64,000 nt of DNA, taken from the NCBI RefSeq assembly GCF_019207085.1, contig NZ_JAATOM010000027.1, positions 1 through 64,000 on the forward strand. The letters run 5' to 3'. The number at the start of each line of letters is the position of its first letter. Within the stretch, counting starts at the first letter, position 1. The notes beneath the pieces are model-generated. The model saw only the letters and a program-made list of their open reading frames with translations, was not told the DNA's origin and did no database searches. This DNA is from Variovorax sp. dw_308. Lineage in GTDB: Bacteria; Pseudomonadota; Gammaproteobacteria; Burkholderiales; Burkholderiaceae_C. Positions 26,610-34,843 of the stretch are shown here, one piece after another. Position numbers and translations under genes: made by a program.

Positions 26610-27050
26610 TCATTCCAGCGATGTCACCGCCGCCAACAGACCCGTCAACGCGCGAATCTCCGCCTTGCAGGCCTCGGCCGCGGTCGTCTCGATGTTGCGG
26701 TAGTGCTCGATCAGCCGGCAGCCCACGTCAGTGACGACGCTGCCGCCGCCATGCTCGCCGCCCTTGCCGGATTCGACTGCCGGCTTTTTCAGGGCGCTGT
26801 TGAGCTCGTTGATGAGGAGCCAGGCGCGCCGGTACGACATGTCGATGGCCTTGGCGCCCGCCGTGAGCGAGCCGGTCTCGAGGATCGCCTCGAGCAACTG
26901 GATCTTGCCGGGGCCGATCGCGATGGTGTCGCCGGTCGTGATACGCATGCGGAAGCGCACCTTGGGTCTGGCCTCCGTCGAATTCGCAGGACTGGCGGTC
27001 TTCCGGGGTTTGGCGGCGGCGGGCGCGGATTTCGCAGGGGCTCTGGGCAT
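26610..27050 (-). CDS. ModE-like one-domain DNA-binding protein
   Basis: The 146-residue protein has a Lys/Ala-rich tail of about 30 residues, followed by a LysR-type winged helix as in the N-terminus of ModE. The segment KIQLLEAILETGSLTAGAKA, the helix MSYRRAWLLINELN, and the GGGSVVTDVGCRLIEHY wing and linker are characteristic. It lacks the Mop/TOBE molybdate-binding domains of classical ModE, so it cannot sense molybdate on its own. It may pair with a separate Mop protein such as those at 32648 or 42929. It is a plausible binder of the 26-bp boxes at 31117 and 34799. Confidence 0.85.
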   Translation of the reverse strand: MPRAPAKSAPAAAKPRKTASPANSTEARPKVRFRMRITTGDTIAIGPGKIQLLEAILETGSLTAGAKAIDMSYRRAWLLINELNSALKKPAVESGKGGEHGGGSVVTDVGCRLIEHYRNIETTAAEACKAEIRALTGLLAAVTSLE

Positions 27051-27108
27051 TTCGACGGCATCGTGGGAGTTGTTCGGCCGCAGGTTACCGCGACCTTGCC
27101 GCCCGAGC

Positions 27109-29001
27109 CTAGAGGGGAAATCTGCGCAAGTGCCTGTACAGGGTGCTGCGGTGCAAGCCCAGGCTGCTGGCAGCCCGCGCGACATTGCCGCCGGCCGCCT
27201 CCAGCGCAGCATGGATCGCCCTCGCCTCCACATCCGACAACTGCAGCACCTGGCGCACCGGGTCCGCCACCGCTGGCTCGAACGGCGCAGCGCCGGTCGA
27301 CAGGCCTGCCTCCCGATTCGAAGGCACGCTGCCAACCCCGAGCACCGACCCCGGCTCGGCCAGCGCAATCATGATCCGCAGCACCGACACCAGTTCGCGG
27401 ATGTTGCCTGGCCACGGCTGCCGTGCCAGGGCGTCGGCCGCGTCGTCCTGCAAGCGCAGCTTCGCCGCCTTCCCACCCAGCTCGTCGAACAGGCGGCGGA
27501 TCAGCAGCGACTTGTCCGTGCGCTCGCGAAGGCTCGGAAGGCGCAGCGCATAGCCGTTGATGCGGTACATGAGGTCGGCACGGAACGCGCCCGTCGCGCT
27601 GAGGGCCGGCAGGTCGCAATGGGTGGCGCAGACGAGCTGGAACTCCACCTGCACCGGCCGCCCGGCGCCCAACGGCGTCACGACCCGGTCCTCCAGCACA
27701 CGCAGCAGGCGCGTCTGCAGCATGAGCGGCATGTCGCCGATCTCGTCCAGCATGAGCGTGCCGCCATGGGCCTCGCGGATGCGGCCGGCGGCGCCCTGGC
27801 GACGCGCTCCGGTAAAGGCGCCCTCCTCGTAGCCGAACAGCTCGGCCTCGATCAGCGTCTCGGGCAAGGCCGCGCAATTGACGACGACCATGGGCCCGCC
27901 GCGCCTGCGGCTGGCCGCGTGCAGGCGCCGCGCGAACACCTCCTTGCCGACGCCGGTCTCGCCGGTGACCAGCACCGGCACGCCGGCATCCAGCACCTTC
28001 ACGGCGGCCCCCAATGCGGCACTCACTGCGTCGTCGTCAGCAATGTCGCGGCGTGCCGGCTCATGGGGCCCATGCGCTGCGCTGCCGGCGCCGGCCAGCG
28101 CCACGCTGCGGTGTGCCAGCGCATGCTGCCGGCTCATCACGATGCGCGCGCCACCCGGCAGGTTCACGCTCTCTGCATGGCCGCCAGCGGCCGGCCAGGC
28201 GCTGCCCAGCAGGCGCTCGACCGGCTGGTCCAGCACCGACTTCCATTCATGCCCGAGCAGGGCCAGCGCGACGCGATTGGCCGCGACTACCTGGCCGTCC
28301 ACCACGCACAGCAAGCCTTCGCGCGCGCTGCCGATCAACGCCACGTTCGCGTGCAGCCGAATGATGTCGCCCCTGGATCGGGACAGCATCATGCGGTGCT
28401 CGATCTGCTGCGAGGCCATGCGCACGAGCCCCAGCGTGTGCCCGTCGATGCGAACGGCATCGCCCGATATGTCGAGCACGCCAGCGATCTCGCCGCGGCC
28501 ATTGAAGATCGGCGCCGCCGCGCAACCAAGTCCGCCGTTGCCCGCCAGGAAATGCTCGCCACCCAGCACGGCCAGCGGATGGCGCTCCACCAGAACCGTG
28601 CCGATCGCATTCGTGCCGCATTGCCGCTCCGACCATTCGACGCCCGGCAGCAACGCCACGCGCTGCGCCTTCGGCAGGAACTCCGGGCTGCCGATCTCGT
28701 CGAGGATCACACCGCTGGCATCCGTCACGATGACCACGCAACCCTGCCCGATCGCATGCTCCGCCAGCGCATCGAGTTCCGGCTGTGCGCTTTCGATCAG
28801 CAGCCGCGAGGATTCGCGACGCTCGCGCAATTGCGCACTGCTCATCGGCGCCGGCCCCGCGTTCCAGACGCCCGCGCCGCGCGAGCGCGCCCACGAGCGC
28901 GAGATGTGCGGCGCGACCCAGTCGGTGGGCGCCAAACCCTGGTTGAAGAAGAGTTCGCGGGCGTGTTGCGTCCTGCGGATCGCTCCTGCGGCTTCCAGCA
29001 T
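27109..29001 (-). CDS. acoR: AcoR-like sigma-54-dependent activator
   Basis: The 630-residue protein has a GAF domain (about 70-210; CGTNAIGTVLVERHPLAV), a PAS-like region (LLCVVDGQVVAANRVALALL), then a sigma-54 AAA+ domain. That domain has Walker A GETGVGKEVFA near 342 and the sigma-54 contact loop EGAFTGARRQGAAG near 397. It ends in a Fis-type helix-turn-helix (NVARAASSLGLHRSTLYRHL). This is the layout of AcoR/AcxR activators of acetoin, alcohol or ketone catabolism. It is divergent from the aldehyde dehydrogenase gene, whose promoter carries a sigma-54 -24/-12 element and palindromes. ATG 29001 follows GGAGAC. Confidence 0.9.
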   Translation of the reverse strand: MLEAAGAIRRTQHARELFFNQGLAPTDWVAPHISRSWARSRGAGVWNAGPAPMSSAQLRERRESSRLLIESAQPELDALAEHAIGQGCVVIVTDASGVILDEIGSPEFLPKAQRVALLPGVEWSERQCGTNAIGTVLVERHPLAVLGGEHFLAGNGGLGCAAAPIFNGRGEIAGVLDISGDAVRIDGHTLGLVRMASQQIEHRMMLSRSRGDIIRLHANVALIGSAREGLLCVVDGQVVAANRVALALLGHEWKSVLDQPVERLLGSAWPAAGGHAESVNLPGGARIVMSRQHALAHRSVALAGAGSAAHGPHEPARRDIADDDAVSAALGAAVKVLDAGVPVLVTGETGVGKEVFARRLHAASRRRGGPMVVVNCAALPETLIEAELFGYEEGAFTGARRQGAAGRIREAHGGTLMLDEIGDMPLMLQTRLLRVLEDRVVTPLGAGRPVQVEFQLVCATHCDLPALSATGAFRADLMYRINGYALRLPSLRERTDKSLLIRRLFDELGGKAAKLRLQDDAADALARQPWPGNIRELVSVLRIMIALAEPGSVLGVGSVPSNREAGLSTGAAPFEPAVADPVRQVLQLSDVEARAIHAALEAAGGNVARAASSLGLHRSTLYRHLRRFPL

Positions 29002-29023
29002 CGGTTGTCTCCGTTTGCGCGGC

Positions 29024-29084
29024 TGTCGCGCGTCGCGACATATTCGCATGGATATGTCGCAAGCGTGTGTCGCAGTTTGCGACA
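29024..29084. promoter_or_regulatory. paired TGTCGC palindromes, candidate AcoR upstream sites
   Basis: Two palindromes share the form TGTCGCR-N3-YGCGACA: TGTCGCGcgtCGCGACA at 29024-29040 and TGTCGCAgttTGCGACA at 29068-29084. Their centres are 44 bp apart, four helical turns. Between them lies a third inverted repeat, GCGACATAT (29035-29043) with ATATGTCGC (29052-29060). Sites of this type 75-150 bp before a sigma-54 promoter are normal activator targets, so binding by the divergent AcoR-like protein is likely. Confidence 0.7.
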
Positions 29085-29156
29085 GCCCGCGTCGCGCAAG
29101 GGTCGACTGCCCGCCGTGCGCAGGGAAGCAACGCCCGGGATAGTCCCTAGAAGAAG

Positions 29157-29172
29157 CGGTACAGCCATTGCA
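29157..29172 (+). promoter_or_regulatory. sigma-54 (-24/-12) promoter of the aldehyde dehydrogenase operon
   Basis: The sequence CGGTACAGCCATTGCA at 29157-29172 matches the -24/-12 consensus TGGCACRNNNNTTGCA, with GG at 29158-29159 and GC at 29170-29171 in the required spacing. The start site would be near 29183, about 45 bp before the aldehyde dehydrogenase ATG at 29227. Paired palindromes for the AcoR-like activator lie 75-135 bp further upstream. Confidence 0.75.
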
Positions 29173-29226
29173 TTGCGTCCAGGGTCGCGACCTGCGACGC
29201 TCACAACCATCAGTTTGGAGAGAAAC

Positions 29227-30747
<1,521 letters not shown>

Positions 30748-30749
30748 CC

Positions 30750-31121
30750 ATGGATCTGCGCCGCGTCACCTGCACGCCAGCGGCCGAGGCGCTCATCGAC
30801 GTGGTCCGTGCCAAGCACGGGCCCGTCATGTTCCACCAGTCGGGGGGCTGCTGCGACGGCAGCGCGCCGATGTGCTATCCGCAGGGCGAGTTCATCATCG
30901 GCGACCATGACAAGATGCTCGGCGTGATCCACGGCGCGCCCTTCTACATCAGCGGGCCACAGTTCGAATACTGGCAGCACACGCAGCTGATCATCGACGT
31001 GGTGACGGGGCGCGGCGGCATGTTTTCGCTGGAGGGGCCGGAGGGGCTTCGCTTCCTCACGCGCTCGCGGCTCTTCACGGACGAGGAGTGGCAGCAACTC
31101 GAATCGGCCGAGTTATCGTAA
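30750..31121 (+). CDS. DUF779 protein
   Basis: The 123-residue protein matches DUF779: VMFHQSGGCCDGSAPMCYP with its three cysteines, GPQFEYWQHTQLIIDVVTGRG and SLEGPEGLRFLTRSR. The family is found beside aldehyde dehydrogenases of the AcoD/ExaC type; its function is unknown, but it may serve as a metal- or redox-dependent helper. It follows the dehydrogenase by only 2 bp, so it shares its sigma-54 promoter. A ModE-like palindrome overlaps its last codons. Confidence 0.92.
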   Translation: MDLRRVTCTPAAEALIDVVRAKHGPVMFHQSGGCCDGSAPMCYPQGEFIIGDHDKMLGVIHGAPFYISGPQFEYWQHTQLIIDVVTGRGGMFSLEGPEGLRFLTRSRLFTDEEWQQLESAELS

Positions 31122-31142
31122 TATCCGGCAAAACATATCGCG
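31117..31142. promoter_or_regulatory. 26-bp palindrome-like box before the DUF2325 gene (ModE-like)
   Basis: Half-sites CGTAATAT (31117-31124) and ATATCGCG (31135-31142) are separated by 10 bp. The whole block matches the box at 34799-34824, before modA, at about 20 of 26 positions including the core GCAAA and CATATCGCG. ModE operators have this general look: inverted CG-AT-rich halves around a short spacer. It lies 61 bp before ATG 31204 of the DUF2325 gene. Confidence 0.6.
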
Positions 31143-31203
31143 CAGGCTCCACCCAGTGGCAAGCTTGCGCGATTCTTCCGTGTATCGATGGAGCGTCCGA
31201 TCC

Positions 31204-32517
31204 ATGTCCGCACCCTTCGCGCTGAACCTGTCGCGTTCTTCCGGCTTCGCGACCGGACCTGTTCCCAATGTCTACCGCCAGGTCGCCTGCTGCGAGGATG
31301 ACGCGGCCGAGATCGATGCCGAGAGCAGGGGACGCTCGCGCGTGCAACAGCTCAACCCGCACGTGCATTGCTCGGTCATCGGCACCTGCCTGAGCACGGC
31401 GGAACTGCGCAAGATCGTCGCGAAGCACGGCCACATCGATGCGGCCCGTGCGTCGGATGTCGAGATCCATCACGAAGGCGTCTCGATCGCCAGCCAGACG
31501 GCCGGCGGCAAGGCCTTGTCGAAAGCGCTGGACAAGCGCCATGAGGCCGTCATCCGCAGCTTCGAGAAAGCCAAGGACGCCGATGCGCTGGAAGCGCTCT
31601 GGCAGCAGGCCCTGCAGGGTGGCGCCATCGCCGGCGCCTACTGGGCGCTGATGTCGCACCGCCATGTCACGGCCGAATTGCGGCAGCGCGCCTTCGGCGA
31701 CGTGCACATGCTGTCGCACCTCGTCGGCGCCGCCAACCGGGCCGACATCCGCCGACTGGCCACGCTGGAGCAGGAATGCGCGGATTGGCGCGAGCAGTCC
31801 GAACGACTGCAGGCGCGCATCGCCGAATTGCTACAGGAGAACCAGCAACTGAGGCTCGATGTCGAGGGGCTGAAGATGGAGAGCAGCGTGGCCCGCGTCC
31901 GGCCGGCGGAGCCACCGGGTGACGTCGAGTCGCTGCAGCGCGAACTCTCCGTGGAACGGCAGTTCAGCGCATTGCAAATGCAGCGATGCGACACAGCGGA
32001 ACAGCAGCAGGCCGCCAGTGCGGCCAGCGAGGAGCGGCTGCGGGCCGAACTCGAAGGCGCAAGGCGCCACATCGACATGCTGGGCCGCGAACTGCATGGC
32101 GCGGAGGCGCACCTGCAGGCGCTCGCCGCACCGGAACACGACACGTCGGAGAGCCTGCGACTGGCGATCCAGGGACGCAGGGTCCTCTATGTCGGCGGTC
32201 GGCCCAGTTCGACGCCGGCCATCCGCAAGCTGGTGACCGATTCAGGCGGCGAATTCGTCCATCACGACGGCGGCCTGGAAGACCGCAAGGGCCTGCTCGC
32301 GAGCGCCCTGGCCGGCGCGCACCTGGTTGCTTTTCCGGTGGACTGCGTCGATCACGACTCGGTGGGCAACCTGAAGCGGCTCTGCACACGGCACGAGGTG
32401 CCGTTCCTGCCGCTGCGCACGGCCAGCGTGACCTGCTTCGCCGCCGCGCTGCTCGCCCATGCGGAAGAACAAGAGCCAGCCAGGCCCACCTTCCGGATGT
32501 GTCTCCGGCATGGATGA
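31204..32517 (+). CDS. DUF2325 protein with coiled coil
   Basis: The 437-residue product has an N-terminal helical part with conserved-looking His residues (NPHVHCSVIGTCLS, VAKHGHID). A long coiled coil follows (about residues 190-310; LEQECADWREQSERLQARI). The C-terminal DUF2325 domain shows RVLYVGGRPSSTPAIRKLV, FVHHDGGLED, LVAFPVDCVDHDSVGNLKR and a final PFLPLRTASVTCF. DUF2325 is a Rossmann-like domain whose function is not established. I chose ATG 31204; ATG 31156 is in frame but unlikely. The upstream palindrome shared with modA suggests molybdate control. Confidence 0.82.
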   Translation: MSAPFALNLSRSSGFATGPVPNVYRQVACCEDDAAEIDAESRGRSRVQQLNPHVHCSVIGTCLSTAELRKIVAKHGHIDAARASDVEIHHEGVSIASQTAGGKALSKALDKRHEAVIRSFEKAKDADALEALWQQALQGGAIAGAYWALMSHRHVTAELRQRAFGDVHMLSHLVGAANRADIRRLATLEQECADWREQSERLQARIAELLQENQQLRLDVEGLKMESSVARVRPAEPPGDVESLQRELSVERQFSALQMQRCDTAEQQQAASAASEERLRAELEGARRHIDMLGRELHGAEAHLQALAAPEHDTSESLRLAIQGRRVLYVGGRPSSTPAIRKLVTDSGGEFVHHDGGLEDRKGLLASALAGAHLVAFPVDCVDHDSVGNLKRLCTRHEVPFLPLRTASVTCFAAALLAHAEEQEPARPTFRMCLRHG

Positions 32518-32523
32518 GGCTTC

Positions 32524-32646
32524 AAAAGGTGTGAAGATTTCGTAGCGAGGGCGCCGAGGTCGGGTTGAGGAGCGGAACCGCACTCTCGTGCGGTGAGCAC
32601 CGCAGACCCGAGATCGGCGTCCGCAGTAGAAAGATTCACGCCTTTT
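32524..32646. other. 123-nt imperfect palindrome, structured RNA or bidirectional terminator
   Basis: Nested complementary arms run almost the full length: AAAAGGTGTGAA (32524-32535) with TTCACGCCTTTT (32635-32646), TTTC with GAAA, CGCCGA (32552-32557) with TCGGCG (32614-32619), TCGGGT with ACCCGA, GCGG with CCGC, and CCGCA with TGCGG around a 6-nt loop. Between the first two stems lie opposed GA/GA dinucleotides that could form tandem sheared pairs. It fills the gap between the convergent DUF2325 and mop genes. Terminal A and U runs suit a two-way terminator, but it is far larger than usual. Confidence 0.6.
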
Positions 32647-32647
32647 G

Positions 32648-32857
32648 TCAGTCGGTGCCGATCATCACGCTGGACGCCTTGATGACCCCGTAGGCCTTGC
32701 CGCCTTCGACCAGGTTCATGCCTTCGGCCGAGGTGGAGGTGATGGTGGAGACGATCTGGACGCCTTCGGCGATCTCGAGCGTGACCTCCGTGGTGACCGG
32801 ACCCTTGACGATCTTGATGATCTTGCCGGTGAGGACGTTGCGTGCACTGATTTTCAT
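32648..32857 (-). CDS. Mop/TOBE-domain molybdate-binding protein
   Basis: The 69-residue protein is a single TOBE (Mop) domain: KISARNVLTGKIIKIVKGPV, EVTLEIAEGVQIVSTIT, and GKAYGVIKASSVMIG. Such molbindins oligomerise and bind molybdate or tungstate in the cytoplasm for storage or as a partner for regulation. It is the last gene of the modA-lipoprotein-mop series on the minus strand (54 bp behind the lipoprotein gene). It could provide the missing ligand-binding function for the one-domain ModE-like protein at 26610. Confidence 0.93.
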   Translation of the reverse strand: MKISARNVLTGKIIKIVKGPVTTEVTLEIAEGVQIVSTITSTSAEGMNLVEGGKAYGVIKASSVMIGTD

Positions 32858-32911
32858 GGGAGCCTTCTAGTCAAGCAGTTGATTTGGAACGCAAATGTAA
32901 ACGCATATGTT

Positions 32912-33907
32912 TCAATTGGCAGCGCTGCCGGCCACGAACACCTCCACCGCAATCAGGTTCGAGACCAGGCGCCCCTGCTTCACCTCGCCCGGAATGACGA
33001 GCCGCGCGACGCCGTTCGCGCCCAGGCCTGCGCCGTTGACGTCATAGGCGATCAAGGCGCCCTTGGCGCCGAATCCGGGGTCGATTTCGCCCAGGGACAC
33101 GGCCGCGCGGTAGCCGTCGCTGCCGGTCGCGACGGCGTACGCCGACAAGGTCGGGTTCTTGACCGATGCCGGCAGCTTGAGCCCCACCGTGTTCAGCAGG
33201 GCCCACAGGCTGACGCCGGTATAGGTGCTGCTGCCGATCGTCTGGCTGGACTTTGGCAGGGCCTGCAGCGCGGCCAGGTCGAAGCTTGCCGGCGCGGTCA
33301 CGGCGCCCGAGACCCTGAAAGAAGGCGATACGCCGCCTCCAGTGCCCGGCACGGTGGCGGCCGATGCGAAGACGTCGAGCCTGGTGAGGTTGGAGACATA
33401 GCGCCCGCCCTTCACATCGCCCGGCGCGGTCACGCGAACCGGCCCGTCGCTGGAATTCAGCGGCCCATTGAGGCCAGACACCGTCTCCAGGTACGCCAGG
33501 ATGCTCGGCTTGTTGCCGAAATCCGGGCTGAGTTCACCGAGCGTGAAGATCACCTGGTAGCCGTCGCTTCCCGTGGCCAGCGCGTAGCGGCTCAGGACGT
33601 CGTTCTTGCGCGAGGCGTCGTTCTGGATGCCCGCGTCGCCGAGGATCGACCACAGGCTGGCGCCGGTGTAGGTGTGTGTCTGCGGCGTGGTGCCGCTGTT
33701 GAAGGTCACCGTCTGCGTCACCGCCGGCTTGGCCGCCAGCGTAGCCAGGCTCACGCCCGACGGATGGTCGACGGCGCCGCCGACCTGCACCACCGGCGTG
33801 ACGAGCGCCGCCGCATTGGACGAGTCGCCACCGCCTCCGCCGCATGCGCTCAACAGCGCCGCAGCGCAGGCTCCGGCACAAGCAATCCACTTCTTGGAAC
33901 CATGCAT
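32912..33907 (-). CDS. lipoprotein with two sulfite-oxidase-like (molybdopterin) domains
   Basis: The 331-residue product has a lipoprotein signal with lipobox LLSAC followed by GGGGGDSS. The rest holds two repeats of about 140 residues, each with YTGxSLWxxLxxxG, SRYALATGSDGYQ or AYAVATGSDGYRA, and VRVTAPGDVKGGRYVSNL or ARLVIPGEVKQGRLVSNL. This pattern resembles the C-terminal side of the molybdopterin-oxidoreductase (sulfite-oxidase) fold, without the catalytic cysteine. Such proteins cluster with molybdate transport genes. A role in binding molybdate or a cofactor is inference. It sits 16 bp behind modA. Confidence 0.75.
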   Translation of the reverse strand: MHGSKKWIACAGACAAALLSACGGGGGDSSNAAALVTPVVQVGGAVDHPSGVSLATLAAKPAVTQTVTFNSGTTPQTHTYTGASLWSILGDAGIQNDASRKNDVLSRYALATGSDGYQVIFTLGELSPDFGNKPSILAYLETVSGLNGPLNSSDGPVRVTAPGDVKGGRYVSNLTRLDVFASAATVPGTGGGVSPSFRVSGAVTAPASFDLAALQALPKSSQTIGSSTYTGVSLWALLNTVGLKLPASVKNPTLSAYAVATGSDGYRAAVSLGEIDPGFGAKGALIAYDVNGAGLGANGVARLVIPGEVKQGRLVSNLIAVEVFVAGSAAN

Positions 33908-33923
33908 GTCTTGTTCTCCCTTT

Positions 33924-34757
33924 TCAACGACCTTGTGGCAGGCCGATTGCCTTGTACCCATTGCGCGCGAGGATCGCTTGCCCTTCCGGCGACAGGATGC
34001 GCAGCGCGAGCAGCATCGCCTCCGGCTTTGCGCCCTTGACGACCGCCAGGCCGTATTGCGGGCCCACCTGGAGCTCCGGCGCAAACGGCACCATCGCGAC
34101 TTCCTTGCTCAGCTTCGCGTAGCGCTCTCGGCCCGAGCAATAGACGACCGCCAGGTCGACCCTGCCGTCGTTCAAGGCATCGAGGTAGTAGTCGCCGCTG
34201 GGCGAAGGCGGCGCGCCGGGCGGGTTGTCGAGCACCACCGCCCTGCCCTGCAGCGCGGCCTCCGCGCCAGGCTTGAGCCGGCCCGCGGCGGTGAACAGTT
34301 CGACCGTGTAGTCACCCAGCGGATCGACCTTTGGCGGCGAGACACCGACCTTCACGCCCGCCTTCAGCAGCGCGTCCAGCGCCCCGGCACTGTCGATGCG
34401 GCCAGCGCGCGCGGGTGCCAGAAGGCACAGCGTGTTCTGCGCGAACAAGGCCATCACGCTGGCCCGGCCATCCTGCACCAGCTTGCGCGCATGGCCGAGG
34501 TCGGCGGAGGTGAACACGTCGACCTTTTCCCCGGCCTCGATGCGTTCGCGCATGCGGCCCGATGCGCCGAACTGGGTGGTCACCGGGATCTTCTCGCTGG
34601 CGGTGAAAGCCGCTGCCACCTCGGTCATGGCTTCGCGCAAGGAGCCTGCGCCGTAAAGCACCAGGCCGTCTTGCGCCCATGCAGGTGACGCGCACCCGAA
34701 CACCGCCAGAAGCGCAGGAAGAAAAGGCAAGACCAACCGCCGGGAAGCGATGCGCAT
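33924..34757 (-). CDS. modA: molybdate ABC transporter substrate-binding protein
   Basis: The 277-residue protein has a Sec signal (to about AWAQ) and the ModA pattern LVLYGAGSLREAMTEVAAAF, TTQFGASGRMRERIEAGEKVDVFTSAD and YCSGRERYA. The two conserved Ser positions (AGSLRE and GASGRM) would coordinate the oxyanion. It initiates the set modA-lipoprotein-mop. No permease (modB) or ATPase (modC) gene lies beside it, so those must be elsewhere or the protein serves another import route. The box at 34799-34824 lies 42 bp before the start. Confidence 0.93.
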   Translation of the reverse strand: MRIASRRLVLPFLPALLAVFGCASPAWAQDGLVLYGAGSLREAMTEVAAAFTASEKIPVTTQFGASGRMRERIEAGEKVDVFTSADLGHARKLVQDGRASVMALFAQNTLCLLAPARAGRIDSAGALDALLKAGVKVGVSPPKVDPLGDYTVELFTAAGRLKPGAEAALQGRAVVLDNPPGAPPSPSGDYYLDALNDGRVDLAVVYCSGRERYAKLSKEVAMVPFAPELQVGPQYGLAVVKGAKPEAMLLALRILSPEGQAILARNGYKAIGLPQGR

Positions 34758-34798
34758 GAATGAATGTCTCCGGAACTTTGCTTCGACGGAACGCCGAG

Positions 34799-34824
34799 CG
34801 TTGTATTCCGCAAATCATATCGCG
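34799..34824. promoter_or_regulatory. 26-bp palindrome-like box before modA (ModE-like)
   Basis: Half-sites CGTTGTAT (34799-34806) and ATATCGCG (34817-34824) have the same 10-bp spacing as the box at 31117. It sits 42 bp before the modA start, where a repressor or activator site would be expected. Its match with the box before the DUF2325 gene suggests a common molybdate-responsive regulon. Confidence 0.6.
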
Positions 34825-34843
34825 GCGCTTGCGGCCGCGCGCG

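Noticed and set aside
26731..29200. Long plus-strand frame before the aldehyde dehydrogenase
   Set aside because: It is antisense to the AcoR-like activator and joins the dehydrogenase frame by chance; the dehydrogenase start at 29227 has a sigma-54 promoter and family-typical N-terminus.
32524..32646. Moco riboswitch
   Set aside because: The structure lies behind the genes, not in a 5' leader, and I could not match the known Moco motif.
32880..32911. A third molybdate-type box before the mop gene
   Set aside because: A CATATGTTT word resembles one half of the 26-bp box, but the other half and the spacing do not fit.
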